From: Alphaproteobacteria bacterium | Lineage (GTDB): Bacteria; Pseudomonadota; Alphaproteobacteria; Acetobacterales; Acetobacteraceae | Direction of reading: 5' to 3' | DNA length: 8,747 bases | NCBI GenBank assembly: GCA_026225015.1 | Contig: JAMFRY010000136.1 | Location: 1-8,747, forward strand | Made by a program: the position numbers and the translations under genes | Part shown: positions 1-7,901 of the stretch, piece after piece | Layout of the letters: every line of letters begins with the position of its first letter | How positions within the stretch are numbered: the stretch's first letter is position 1 | Notes under the pieces: generated by a model | Databases searched by the model: none | What the model saw: only the letters and a program-made list of their open reading frames with translations | What the model was told of the DNA's origin: nothing

Positions 1-43
1 AACGGCGGTTTCAGGAAATGCAGCCTGCAGGCCTCAGCCCACC

Positions 44-448
44 CTAATCCTCGGATGATATCAGCGGCCGCTTCCTGCCTTCGGCATCAATGGCGACAAA
101 GGTGAAAACCGCCTTGGTGACGCGATATTCCTCTTCGGTAATCCGCACCCGGCGCCAGGCTTCCACGCTGATCTTTATTGATGTGCGGCCGGTGCTGACC
201 AGGGTGCAGTACACACTGACCTCATCGCCGATCTTCACCGGGGAGATGAAACTCATGGCATCCACCGATACGGTAACACAGCGGCCGCGCGCCACCCTTG
301 CCGCCAGACTGCCGCCGGCCAAGTCCATCTGGCTCATCAGCCAGCCGCCGAAAATATCGCCGTTGGGATTGGCGTCCGCCGGCATGGCGATCGCCCGGAT
401 CATCGGAAGTCCGGCCGGGGGACGCTCGGCCGGTTCCTGGTCTGTCAT
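44..448 (-). CDS. yciA: YciA-like acyl-CoA thioesterase (hotdog fold)
   Basis: Predicted cytosolic thioesterase of 134 aa that hydrolyses acyl-CoA to free acid and CoA. The sequence shows the single-hotdog signature of the YciA/acyl-CoA hydrolase family: NPNGDIFGGWLMSQMDLAG at residues 27-45, where Asp42 aligns with the catalytic Asp44 of Haemophilus influenzae YciA, followed by GRTSIKISVEAW and a KAVFTFVAID strand near the C-terminus. Length is close to E. coli YciA (132 aa). No signal peptide or membrane segment is seen. ATG at 448 lies one base after the trxA stop (450-452), so it is probably the last visible gene of the same transcript; a weak AAGAG inside the trxA end could serve as ribosome-binding site. 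The physiological acyl chain cannot be told from sequence. Family assignment is firm; the exact yciA name is less so, because paralogues share the motif. Confidence 0.88.
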   Translation of the reverse strand: MTDQEPAERPPAGLPMIRAIAMPADANPNGDIFGGWLMSQMDLAGGSLAARVARGRCVTVSVDAMSFISPVKIGDEVSVYCTLVSTGRTSIKISVEAWRRVRITEEEYRVTKAVFTFVAIDAEGRKRPLISSED

Positions 449-449
449 G

Positions 450-767
450 CTACAGGCTCTTTTGAATCCAGGCCTTCAAAGCGCTTTTGGGCGCGGCGCC
501 CACTTGCGTCGCCGCCGGCTTGCCGTCCTTGAACAGAATCAGCGTGGGAATGCCGCGCACACCGAACTGGCTGGGTGTAAGCGGGTTTTCGTCGATATTC
601 ACCTTCACGATATCGAGCTTGCCGGCGAATTCCAGGCCCAACTCCTCCAAAGAAGGCGCGATCGCCCGGCAGGGCCCGCACCATTCGGCCCAGAAATCGA
701 CCAGTACCGGCGCATCTGACTTCAGAACGTCGGCATCAAAGGTGGAATCGGTTACAGCTTTGCTCAT
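450..767 (-). CDS. trxA: Thioredoxin
   Basis: Cytosolic dithiol-disulfide oxidoreductase of 105 aa, reduced by thioredoxin reductase and serving ribonucleotide reductase, peroxidases and other client proteins. The active site WCGPC is at residues 29-33 (Cys30 and Cys33) within VLVDFWAEWCGPC. The buried Asp24, the KVNIDENP strand (55-62), cis-Pro74 in GIPT, and the LILFKDGKP strand are all present, so it should be fully active. The open frame extends upstream to a TTG at 824, but ATG at 767 is chosen: AGGA sits 9 nt before it, and it gives the normal single-domain thioredoxin length, whereas the extension has no thioredoxin-like sequence. It follows addA by 65 bp and is followed after one base by the thioesterase gene. 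Finding trxA just after addA is a common alphaproteobacterial arrangement. Confidence 0.95.
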   Translation of the reverse strand: MSKAVTDSTFDADVLKSDAPVLVDFWAEWCGPCRAIAPSLEELGLEFAGKLDIVKVNIDENPLTPSQFGVRGIPTLILFKDGKPAATQVGAAPKSALKAWIQKSL

Positions 768-832
768 AGTTAGGAATCCTGGTTGTAGAAGTTGTAATAA
801 ACATGGCCGTTTAGGCCTCGGCAATCAAGCCG
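768..832 (-). promoter_or_regulatory. Candidate trxA promoter and leader
   Basis: This 65 bp is the only sizeable gap in the leftward block and is clearly richer in A+T than the genes around it. Reading leftward, TTGCCG (824-819) is followed after exactly 17 nt by TTTATT (801-796). These match the sigma-70 hexamers TTGACA and TATAAT at 4 of 6 positions each, and the TTG plus C at position 5 are the best kept. Transcription would start near 789, giving a leader of about 20 nt with the trxA ribosome site AGGA (780-777). A GGCC-TAAAC-GGCC mini-hairpin lies in the spacer. This is pattern matching only; trxA could equally be read through from addA. Confidence 0.4.
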
Positions 833-3800
833 TCACACCGCGTATGGCTGGGCGGGGGACAGCGCATGAGCGGCCAGCAATGGCGCCTGTACCACCATCG
901 GCGTGGCGGTTTCCGTCCATATCAGCACGCAGGTAATGCGATGCTTGGGGTATATCTGCGCCAGCAAGGCCGCATAAGCCGCCAATTGCCGTAGATAAGC
1001 TGGCGGAATGGCATCGTCGCGCTGCGGCGGTTGGCGGTCGGTTTTGTAGTCGGCTACCAGAATTTCCGTCTCGCCGACCGCCAGACGGTCGATCAACCCA
1101 CCGATTTCCATATCCCCCACCACGCCCGTAATCGGCGCCTCGGCCCGGGAATTGGGTCCGAAAAGCAGCTGCAATCGTGGGTCTTCGAGGATGTTCAAAA
1201 CCGACTCGCAAATCGCGAAGCGGGCCAGTTGCGGCAATTCGGCGGCGGAATGATCGACATAGCGCTCGGCCTCGGTTCGGCGCCGCGCCGGCGGAATATC
1301 GGGCAGATGCTGCAAGAGCGCATGGACCAGGCGGCCCTTGGCCAGGGCGGCGGCGCGGGCCTGGCGGAGTCTGGCGAGGTTCTCCCCCAAAGGCGAAGCG
1401 GTCACGGCGCGCTTCACCTCATCTTCGGTGTTGCGGCTGGGCGCGAGCGGTTCCGGCCTGGTGGTCTCCAGCGCGGCCGGTATTGCCCGCCAGAGCGGCG
1501 CTTGACCGGCCCAGGTTGGAATGGCGGCAGCGGCAGCAATCGCGGCAACAGGCGCCTGGCGATCGGCTGGCGCGGTTTGCGGCGTGGCGTAAACCAGGGC
1601 GCCATCTGCTTGCGCTGCAGCATCCAACCGCTCGAACCCCCGGCGCACGGATTCGTACCAGCACGCGCCCGGCGCGGCATTTTTTGGACTGGCGCCGCAG
1701 ATGATCAGCTCATCCTCGGCGCGGGTCAAAGCGACATAGAGCAGGCGGTTATACTCTTCGAGCTTTGCCATCTTTTCGCGTTGCATCGCCTCGGTCACCG
1801 CAAACGGGCGCAGCTCCTTGCGCGGGCAATAGATCGGCACTTTTACATCACTCAGGGGGGCGGTCAGCCAGAACACGGTTTCATCAAATTTCGGCATCCC
1901 CACGGTATCCGGCAGAATCACCATTGGCGCCTGCAAGCCCTTGGCGCCATGCACGGTCATGATCCGCACCATATCGCCGCCGGATTCCGCTTCGCGCTTG
2001 ATCTCCGCACCGGATTGCCGAAGTTCGAAGGTGAATTTCTGCAGCGATACCGTTTCGCTGGAAGCAAAGGCCAGAGCTTCGGCTAGTAATTCGTCGATCG
2101 GCTCAGACGCTTCTGGTCCGAGCCTGGCGAGCAATCTGGCGCGCCCGCCAAGCGGTCCCAGCGCCTCCATGAGCAGCGCATAGGGTGCGACAAAATCAAC
2201 GCGGGCACGCAAAGCGTTGAAAAATTCATGGGCGGCTTGCCAATCCTCCCGCTCGCCCCGGCGCCGCGCCAGCGTGGCATAGAGCGGGGCGCGGCGATTG
2301 ATGGCGAGCAGCATCAGGCTCTCATCGCTCAAATCCCCCAAGGGCGAGGCGAGGAATTGCGCAAAGGCCAGATCATCCTCCGGCAGCAGCAGGGCATCGC
2401 ACAAGGCCAGCAGGTCGCTCACCGCCTGGGCCTGCGTCAGCACCATGCGGTCCGCGCCGGCAACCGGGACTTTGAGTTTTTTTAACTCGCGGATGATCGC
2501 GCCCACCAGCGCGTCACGGCTGCGGATCAGGATCAGAATATCGCCGGGCCGGATTGCCCGTTCGCGGCTTGCCAAAACATGGCCGCCGTCCAGCAGATTT
2601 CGGATATGCCGGGCGATTTTCATGGCCAGCACGGTCTTGGCGGAGACTTCGCTGGCATAGTCATCCGGCACCGACCAGGCGGGCAATTCCGGCGCCTCAT
2701 TCGCCTCCAATAGCGGCCACAGGCTGACACTGCCGGCCTGGCCCAAACGGCTCACGCCGTGGGAGAGGCTCATACCCGGCGCAACCACGCCGGCTTGCGC
2801 CGGTCCGTTGCTGAATACGGCATCGACCAAGGCCAGGACCGGCGCGGTTGAACGGAAGGAGACGGAAAGCTCCCCATCCAGCCAAACCTGCCCGGCGCCC
2901 TGCACACGCTTGCGGAAACTCGCCCTATTGGCCTCGAAGCTTTGCAAATCCGCACCCTGGAAGGAGAAGATGGATTGCTTGGCATCCCCGACCGCGAAAA
3001 TGCTGCGCGGCTCGGGTTGCGCGCCCTGCCCCGCAAAAAACTCCTCGGCAATGGCATTGGCAATCCTCCACTGGCCGGGCGCGGTATCCTGCACTTCGTC
3101 CAGCAACAGATGCTCGATCCCGCCATCCAGCTTGTAGAGAACCCAGGCGGCTCCGGGGTCTTTCAACAGCTCGCCGGTCATGGCGATGAGATCGCCATAA
3201 GTCACCTGCGCCTGTTCGGATTTGGCGCTGGCATCCTGCCGCAGAATCGGCGCGGCCACGCTTAGCAGATGGGCGTTCAGCGTGGCGAGCCGTGCGGCCT
3301 TGACGCCATCCAGAACCTTCTCGATGCGGGCTTGCTCTTCGCCAAGTTCGGCATCCAATGCGTCGCGTTCGGCGGCGAGCGCCTTGCCGGTGGTCCTGTT
3401 CAATTTCCGCCGCTCAAGCTCTTTGGTCATATAGCATGAAACCCATTTTTCCCAAGCGAGCAGGCGTTCCTCTATTTCCTGATCCAGCCAATCCAGCAAC
3501 CCTTGAGCCCAGCTTCGTGCCGCGTCGGTGCCGGCGCCGGCGATGCGGCTGAGCGTCGTGCGGAGCAGAATCTCGCGCGGCCATCGCATCGCCGCGCGCA
3601 GCACTTCCTCATGCGAGCGGCTCGATGCATTCGACGCATCATATTGCAGCGCCGCGATCTTGGCCGGGTCATGCGAGCGCAGCAGCTCGTGCAACGCATC
3701 CTCGCCGGCATTCAGCTTGGCAATCAGCCCGGTGAAAGCGCGCTCATCCGTCTCGCCGGCCAAGGCGGCAATGGCGTCGCGATGTCCTGGCGCCGCCATC

Positions 3801-4285
3801 GTCCGTTCACGGGATTCCCGCAGCCGCGCAGCCGCTTCGACCTGATCCTCCACCTCGAAATGCGGCGACAATCCCGCCTCCAGCGGAAAACGCCGCAGCA
3901 CCGATTGGCAAAAGGCATGAATCGTCTGAATGCGCATTCCGCCGGGCAGATCGAGCACGTCGCCGAAAAGCTGCCTGGCCTGCTGGCGGGTTTCCGGGTT
4001 TGGCCGAATGTCCAGCGCTTGCAGTTGCGCATCGAGGCTTGGCGCTGGCATCGCCACCCATTCGCCCAGCCGCCGGTTGAGCCGGATCGCCATCTCCGCC
4101 GCTGCCGCCTTGGTATAGGTGAGGCAAAGAATGCGGTCTGGACTTGCACCCGAGAGCATCAGCCGCAGCAGCCGATCGGTGAGCAATTTGGTCTTGCCGC
4201 TGCCGGCCGAGGCCGCGACGAAGGCCGAGAGTCGCGGGTCGGATGCCGCGCGCTGCTCGGCATTGGCCTTCTCCAAGGGGGTCAT
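833..4285 (-). CDS. addA: AddA, helicase-nuclease subunit of AddAB double-strand break repair
   Basis: UvrD/Rep-type (SF1A) 3'-5' helicase fused to a RecB-family nuclease, 1150 aa. With AddB it unwinds and trims broken DNA ends for RecA loading. Helicase motifs in order: Q-motif Gln11; Walker A AGSGKT 27-32; TIHAFC from 121; Walker B LLLDEVQD 393-400; GDAKQSIFSFQGA 433-445; SFRST 476-480; MTVHGAKGLQ 776-785; YVALTRAED 850-858. An Ala/Pro-rich linker (about 905-955) leads to the nuclease: KGRLVHALL (His988), GGLIDRL (Asp1066), VADYKT (Asp1079, Lys1081). All catalytic positions are present, so both activities are expected. ATG at 4285 is preferred because it overlaps the addB stop as ATGA, has GGGGAAG 10 nt upstream, and leaves a short N-terminus before the Q-motif. 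An in-frame ATG at 4309 would add 8 residues. The length is normal for alphaproteobacterial AddA. Confidence 0.95.
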   Translation of the reverse strand: MTPLEKANAEQRAASDPRLSAFVAASAGSGKTKLLTDRLLRLMLSGASPDRILCLTYTKAAAAEMAIRLNRRLGEWVAMPAPSLDAQLQALDIRPNPETRQQARQLFGDVLDLPGGMRIQTIHAFCQSVLRRFPLEAGLSPHFEVEDQVEAAARLRESRERTMAAPGHRDAIAALAGETDERAFTGLIAKLNAGEDALHELLRSHDPAKIAALQYDASNASSRSHEEVLRAAMRWPREILLRTTLSRIAGAGTDAARSWAQGLLDWLDQEIEERLLAWEKWVSCYMTKELERRKLNRTTGKALAAERDALDAELGEEQARIEKVLDGVKAARLATLNAHLLSVAAPILRQDASAKSEQAQVTYGDLIAMTGELLKDPGAAWVLYKLDGGIEHLLLDEVQDTAPGQWRIANAIAEEFFAGQGAQPEPRSIFAVGDAKQSIFSFQGADLQSFEANRASFRKRVQGAGQVWLDGELSVSFRSTAPVLALVDAVFSNGPAQAGVVAPGMSLSHGVSRLGQAGSVSLWPLLEANEAPELPAWSVPDDYASEVSAKTVLAMKIARHIRNLLDGGHVLASRERAIRPGDILILIRSRDALVGAIIRELKKLKVPVAGADRMVLTQAQAVSDLLALCDALLLPEDDLAFAQFLASPLGDLSDESLMLLAINRRAPLYATLARRRGEREDWQAAHEFFNALRARVDFVAPYALLMEALGPLGGRARLLARLGPEASEPIDELLAEALAFASSETVSLQKFTFELRQSGAEIKREAESGGDMVRIMTVHGAKGLQAPMVILPDTVGMPKFDETVFWLTAPLSDVKVPIYCPRKELRPFAVTEAMQREKMAKLEEYNRLLYVALTRAEDELIICGASPKNAAPGACWYESVRRGFERLDAAAQADGALVYATPQTAPADRQAPVAAIAAAAAIPTWAGQAPLWRAIPAALETTRPEPLAPSRNTEDEVKRAVTASPLGENLARLRQARAAALAKGRLVHALLQHLPDIPPARRRTEAERYVDHSAAELPQLARFAICESVLNILEDPRLQLLFGPNSRAEAPITGVVGDMEIGGLIDRLAVGETEILVADYKTDRQPPQRDDAIPPAYLRQLAAYAALLAQIYPKHRITCVLIWTETATPMVVQAPLLAAHALSPAQPYAV

Positions 4286-7179
4286 TCGGCTGGGTCTTCC
4301 CCGCCCCATTCGCCGCTTCGGGAGACGCCTTGATAGGGATCGGAATAGGTCTTGCGGCCGGGATGCGGGGTGGCGAGGTAAGGGGTGGTTTCCCTGGCGA
4401 ATTTTTGCAGCAGCGCCGGCAGCCGGATTTCGGCATTGGCAATGGCTTCGCGCAGTTTTTCAGGATCCTTGGCGAAGATCGGCTTATCCGCGCCGTTGCT
4501 GCTGCGGCCCGAAAGCTTCCAGAATCTGAGTTCCGTAACTGGGCCCTGCAGTTCAGTGCCGAAAGCGCCGGTCTGCGCCATCACGGCCTCCAGCGGCAAT
4601 TGCGGCGCGGCGCCGGATTCGATGGCAGCTTCCGAGGGCGGCGTGCCGGTTTTGTAATCCATGATGAACACGCTGCCATTCGCCCGCTTCTCGATGCGAT
4701 CGGCACGCCCGCGGAGTAAAAAACCGCCCTGGACCGGCAATTCGCCCGATCTTTCCACCGCCACCGCAACCGGCGGATTGTTCAACCGGCGTTCCCGCTC
4801 GGCCTCGACAATCCATCCCGCGATGCGGGCAAGCCGCGCCGCCCACCAGTTTTCCAAAGCCGCGCGCGGCCGGTGCTGCCGCATGGCGATTTGCAGGCAG
4901 AGCGTGAGTTCGGCGGCGGAACGGGGAGCAAAAAAATCCCGCTCGGCAGAGAAAAATTCCGCAAGCCCATCGTGCACGATATTGCCAAACAGGCTCTGAT
5001 CGCTCTCCTCATCCAACGGATCAAGTTCGCGCAGTTTCAAGACATGCCTGGCATAGATCGCATAAGGATCGGCAATCAGCGTCGCGATATCGGTAAGCGA
5101 AAATATCTTGGGGCGCAGAATTTCCGCTGGCCGCGGCGCCGGCTTGGCCCGCACAAAGCGGCGCAGCGGACGATCCAACTGTTCCGCCCACGCAGCCGCG
5201 TCATGCGCCGGCAGAAACTGGCCGGTAGCCGCGAGCAGCGCGTCCAGCCTTGTCAGCCAGCGCGCCGGCACGGCGGGCGAGCGTCCCCGCCGCAAAGGCG
5301 CCGAGAGCACGACATTGCGGCACGTGCAACCGAGCGAGAAAAATTGCAGCGCGGCCGCACCGATCTCGCGCTCCGCAGGCGGCAATCCGGCTGCCTTGCG
5401 CATCGGCCGGCTGAGCCATGGCCCAGGCTCCGGCACCGCCGGCCAGATCCCCTCCACCAACCCGCCGAGGATTGCGGTATCCACCGTTTGCAATGCCGCC
5501 TCCTGCACGCCCCAGATGGCGATGCGCGGATGACCATCCTTGCTGCGCGGGCGGCGGATCACATGCCCGGCCAACAACGCATCCAGCAAATCGGGCAACT
5601 CGGCCGGCGCAATCGGCCGCTGATCTTCCAGCACCGCCATCGCCTCGGCGAGCAGATCGGCCAGCGCCGTCCCGGCCTCGCCGGACCAAAGCGCCGCGCC
5701 GCCAGGAGAGTCGGCGGTAGCGGCAAGCGCTTCTGCCGCCTCAATGAGCAGGCGCAACCCATCGGCGGGATTAATCTCCAGCGGCAAACCCGTCACCGGC
5801 TGCAAGCGCATCTCCAGCCCGCCCAGAAAATCCCGCGCCTCTGGCGTGCCGCGTTCCTCCAGCCGGTATTTGATGCCATCAAAACCAGGTGATGGGCGGG
5901 GGCCGCGGAGCAGAAGTTCCAACGCCCGCGAATGTGCCCGGCATTGCTCCGGCGCTTCGCCGGCGGCGCTCAACGGGTGCTTGAGCAAGGCGAGCAGCGG
6001 TAGCGGCGCATATTCGGAAATCGCGGCCTGGCTGAGCAGACGCAAAAACACCGCGGGCGGCGTGGCGTCCAAGGCCTCGCCGGCGCTGTCATCCGCGGTG
6101 ATGCCAAAGCGCTTCAAGGCGGCGGCGACGCGAATTGCCAAGCCGCGATCCGGCGTGATCAGCGCCGCCGTCGCGGATGGGGCTTCCAGGGCGTCGCGCA
6201 ACACCATGGCAATGGCGGTCGCTTCGGATTGTTCGTCAGCAGCGCTCAGGCGGTGCACACCGCCGAGTTCGAATGCCGGCTGGGACTGCCATTCGTGCAG
6301 GTTGGACGCCGGAAGCAGCGCTTTTGACAGCAGACGCGCGCGGCCCGCCGGAACGGGGTGCGGCGCGGCGGGCCAGGCCTCGATTTCCTCGCGCCGCGCA
6401 CCCAAAGCTGTCAGCAGCCGGGCAATGCCGGAGGCCGGATGCGTCTCGCCAAGCGCGTCCCAGGCGGAATCATCCAGCGCCCGGTAATATCCGGGCAAAA
6501 TAACGGCGCCGTTGGGCAGCCCGGAGACCACCGCCGCCAGCCGGGTGAGTGCGGGATTGGCGCCTGAAGTCACCAGCCAGACTTTTTCTCCCGGCGGATG
6601 GGCGCGCCAGGCGGCGGCCTGCGCATCAATCAGCGCGGATTGCCGCGCGGTGGGGTTCAGCATGCCCATCCCGGCCAGGATATCCGGCCATTGATGCGTC
6701 ACGATTTCGAGGAATTTCAGCGTGTCTTGCCAATGCGAGGCCAGATCGGCGGCGGCGACATTGGGCAGGGTGGCGGCCAGGTCGATCTCCGCCTCGTCGG
6801 CTTCGTCAAGCAAGGCGGCGAGGTCGGCGGCAAGCCTCCAGGCCTGCGCCAGCCTCCGCGGCGCCCCCTTGGCGCCGTTCAAGGCGAGGATGAGCCTGGC
6901 CAGAATCGACTGCCGGGTGAGCACGGGAATCGCCGGCGGCAATTCCAGCGCGGCGCCGAGGCTGAGCCCGGCTTCGTCGATCGCGCCGGGCGCGATGATG
7001 CGCGGCAGCAGTAGGGCCTTGCCCTGATTGGCCGGCAGAAACGCTCCGGCGAGCGCGCGGGCGGCGCGCCGGTTGGGCAGCATGATCAAGCCCGCGCCGG
7101 GATCGCCAGCCGCCGCCAGCCAAGCCTCGGCGAGCGCCGGCAGAAACGCCGATTCCGCTGGGAAGGCGGCAAGCTTCAT
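4282..7179 (-). CDS. addB: AddB, alphaproteobacterial-type second subunit of AddAB
   Basis: Partner of AddA, 965 aa. By analogy with characterised AddB proteins it contributes a nuclease that cuts the second strand, plus a degenerate helicase fold. The N-terminus GLIMLPNRRAARAL (30-43) stands where helicases have Walker A but lacks GKT, as usual for this subfamily. The central IWGVQEAALQTVD-ILGGLVEGIWP region (555-580) is typical of alphaproteobacterial AddB. The C-terminal RecB-like nuclease has GNIVHDGLAEFF (His736), GRADRIE (Asp827), IMDYKTG (Asp841, Lys843) and PQLPLEA (Gln860), so it looks intact. There is no cysteine after the nuclease motif, so the C-terminal iron-sulfur cysteine cluster of Bacillus AddB is absent. 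ATG at 7179 is preferred over a GTG at 7257: it forms an ATGA overlap with the upstream stop and starts the recognisable fold. A 4 bp overlap with addA implies coupled subunit synthesis. Confidence 0.94.
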   Translation of the reverse strand: MKLAAFPAESAFLPALAEAWLAAAGDPGAGLIMLPNRRAARALAGAFLPANQGKALLLPRIIAPGAIDEAGLSLGAALELPPAIPVLTRQSILARLILALNGAKGAPRRLAQAWRLAADLAALLDEADEAEIDLAATLPNVAAADLASHWQDTLKFLEIVTHQWPDILAGMGMLNPTARQSALIDAQAAAWRAHPPGEKVWLVTSGANPALTRLAAVVSGLPNGAVILPGYYRALDDSAWDALGETHPASGIARLLTALGARREEIEAWPAAPHPVPAGRARLLSKALLPASNLHEWQSQPAFELGGVHRLSAADEQSEATAIAMVLRDALEAPSATAALITPDRGLAIRVAAALKRFGITADDSAGEALDATPPAVFLRLLSQAAISEYAPLPLLALLKHPLSAAGEAPEQCRAHSRALELLLRGPRPSPGFDGIKYRLEERGTPEARDFLGGLEMRLQPVTGLPLEINPADGLRLLIEAAEALAATADSPGGAALWSGEAGTALADLLAEAMAVLEDQRPIAPAELPDLLDALLAGHVIRRPRSKDGHPRIAIWGVQEAALQTVDTAILGGLVEGIWPAVPEPGPWLSRPMRKAAGLPPAEREIGAAALQFFSLGCTCRNVVLSAPLRRGRSPAVPARWLTRLDALLAATGQFLPAHDAAAWAEQLDRPLRRFVRAKPAPRPAEILRPKIFSLTDIATLIADPYAIYARHVLKLRELDPLDEESDQSLFGNIVHDGLAEFFSAERDFFAPRSAAELTLCLQIAMRQHRPRAALENWWAARLARIAGWIVEAERERRLNNPPVAVAVERSGELPVQGGFLLRGRADRIEKRANGSVFIMDYKTGTPPSEAAIESGAAPQLPLEAVMAQTGAFGTELQGPVTELRFWKLSGRSSNGADKPIFAKDPEKLREAIANAEIRLPALLQKFARETTPYLATPHPGRKTYSDPYQGVSRSGEWGGEDPAE

Positions 7180-7901
7180 GTGGTATTGCCGACTTCCCGC
7201 GCGTCCAGCACGGCGTTGGCGCGGGCCAGATCGTCCGGGGTGGATAGATGAAACCACAGCCCGTCATGCACGATGGCGTCCAGCCGTCCCGCTGCCAAGG
7301 CGCGGTCCCAAAGCAGGTTCATGGAGAACGGCGGCGGCGGCGCATCGGCGAATAGTTTGGCGGTGACGATCTGCACGCCGGCATAGAGATAGGGCGCCAC
7401 ATCCCGCTCACCGCGGCGCTTCAACCCGCCATCCCGCGGCCAGAGAAAATCGCCAGGCCCGGTTTCCGCAACCGCGCCGGCGGCCCGGGCGAGCAGCAGC
7501 AGGGCATCGGTTTTCGCCGGCAAAAACGCGGCGGCCAGACGGTCAAGCGCGCCGCTCGGACCGTCCACCCAGAACGCGTCGCCGTTAATGACAAAAAACG
7601 GCTTCTCGGGGAGCAGGTTTTTGGCCCGCATCGCGGTAATGGCGCCCCCGGTCTCCAGCAGCTCATCCTCGACGCTTAAAACAACGCCTGGATAGGCTTG
7701 GAGAAAGCGCGCGATCTGGTCCGCCAGGTGATGGGCGTTGACGATGATGTTCTTCACGCCCGTCTTGCGCAGCCGATCGAGCGTATGCGCAAGGATCGGG
7801 CGGCCTTCCAGTTGCAGCAGGGGTTTAGGGGTGGTGAGGGTGAGCGGGCGCATACGGGTGCCCAACCCCGCGCTTAAGATCACAGCCGTATCAGGACGCA
7901 T
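7176..7901 (-). CDS. murU: MurU-like sugar-1-phosphate nucleotidyltransferase
   Basis: Cytosolic GT-A-fold nucleotidyltransferase, 241 aa. The best match in pattern is MurU, which turns MurNAc-alpha-1-phosphate and UTP into UDP-MurNAc in peptidoglycan recycling. Visible motifs: the nucleotide-binding signature LSAGLGTRMRPLT (9-21); PKPL (25-28) with the conserved Lys26; DELLETGGA (79-87); the metal-binding NGD (106-108) followed by AFWVDGP; and a MurU-like end, NLLWDRALAAGRL then GLWFHLSTPDDLARA. The end reads HLST where many MurU proteins have HVGT. Start ATG at 7901 lies inside the end of tsaE with AAAGGTGG four bases upstream; the stop overlaps addB by 4 bp. The usual kinase partner AmgK is not next to it, so the substrate could be another sugar-1-phosphate. 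The fold is certain and the MurU name is likely. Confidence 0.85.
   Translation of the reverse strand: MRPDTAVILSAGLGTRMRPLTLTTPKPLLQLEGRPILAHTLDRLRKTGVKNIIVNAHHLADQIARFLQAYPGVVLSVEDELLETGGAITAMRAKNLLPEKPFFVINGDAFWVDGPSGALDRLAAAFLPAKTDALLLLARAAGAVAETGPGDFLWPRDGGLKRRGERDVAPYLYAGVQIVTAKLFADAPPPPFSMNLLWDRALAAGRLDAIVHDGLWFHLSTPDDLARANAVLDAREVGNTT

Noticed and set aside
1..43. Possible terminator after the thioesterase (palindrome GCCTGCAGGC at 24-33)
   Set aside because: The palindrome leaves only a three-pair stem with a four-base loop and no T-run follows, so it does not make a credible intrinsic terminator. Nothing else is visible in this edge segment.
411..433. Inverted repeat CCGGCC / GGCCGG with an 11-base loop near the thioesterase start
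   Set aside because: It falls in codons for the Pro/Ala-rich N-terminus, and six-base GC repeats are common by chance here. A translational role would be speculation.
805..820. GGCC-TAAAC-GGCC hairpin downstream of addA as a terminator
   Set aside because: The stem is only four pairs, with an A-A mismatch beyond it and no T-run. It overlaps the candidate trxA promoter spacer.
450..824. Longer 124-aa thioredoxin starting at TTG 824
   Set aside because: The extra 19 residues have no thioredoxin-like sequence and overlap the candidate promoter. ATG 767 has AGGA at good spacing and gives the standard length.
1031..2086. 351-codon open frame on the plus strand opposite addA
   Set aside because: It lies wholly inside addA, whose motifs are intact on the other strand. 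The translation has no recognisable domain, and long antisense frames are expected in GC-rich DNA.
3503..4333. 276-codon plus-strand frame over the addA N-terminus
   Set aside because: It is opposite the Walker A and motif I region of addA and has no domain of its own, so it is a shadow frame.
4873..5892. 339-codon open frame on the plus strand opposite addB, and a second one at 5744-6487
   Set aside because: Both are Arg/Pro/Gln- or Ser/Ala-rich shadow translations of addB with no domain, and addB is clearly the real gene.
7018..7530. Recurring GCCGGCA(G/A)AAAC segments at about 5210, 7030, 7137 and 7516
   Set aside because: Each encodes FLPA in a helix of AddB or the MurU-like protein. 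Spacing is irregular and the surrounding bases diverge, so this is codon bias and not a DNA repeat.
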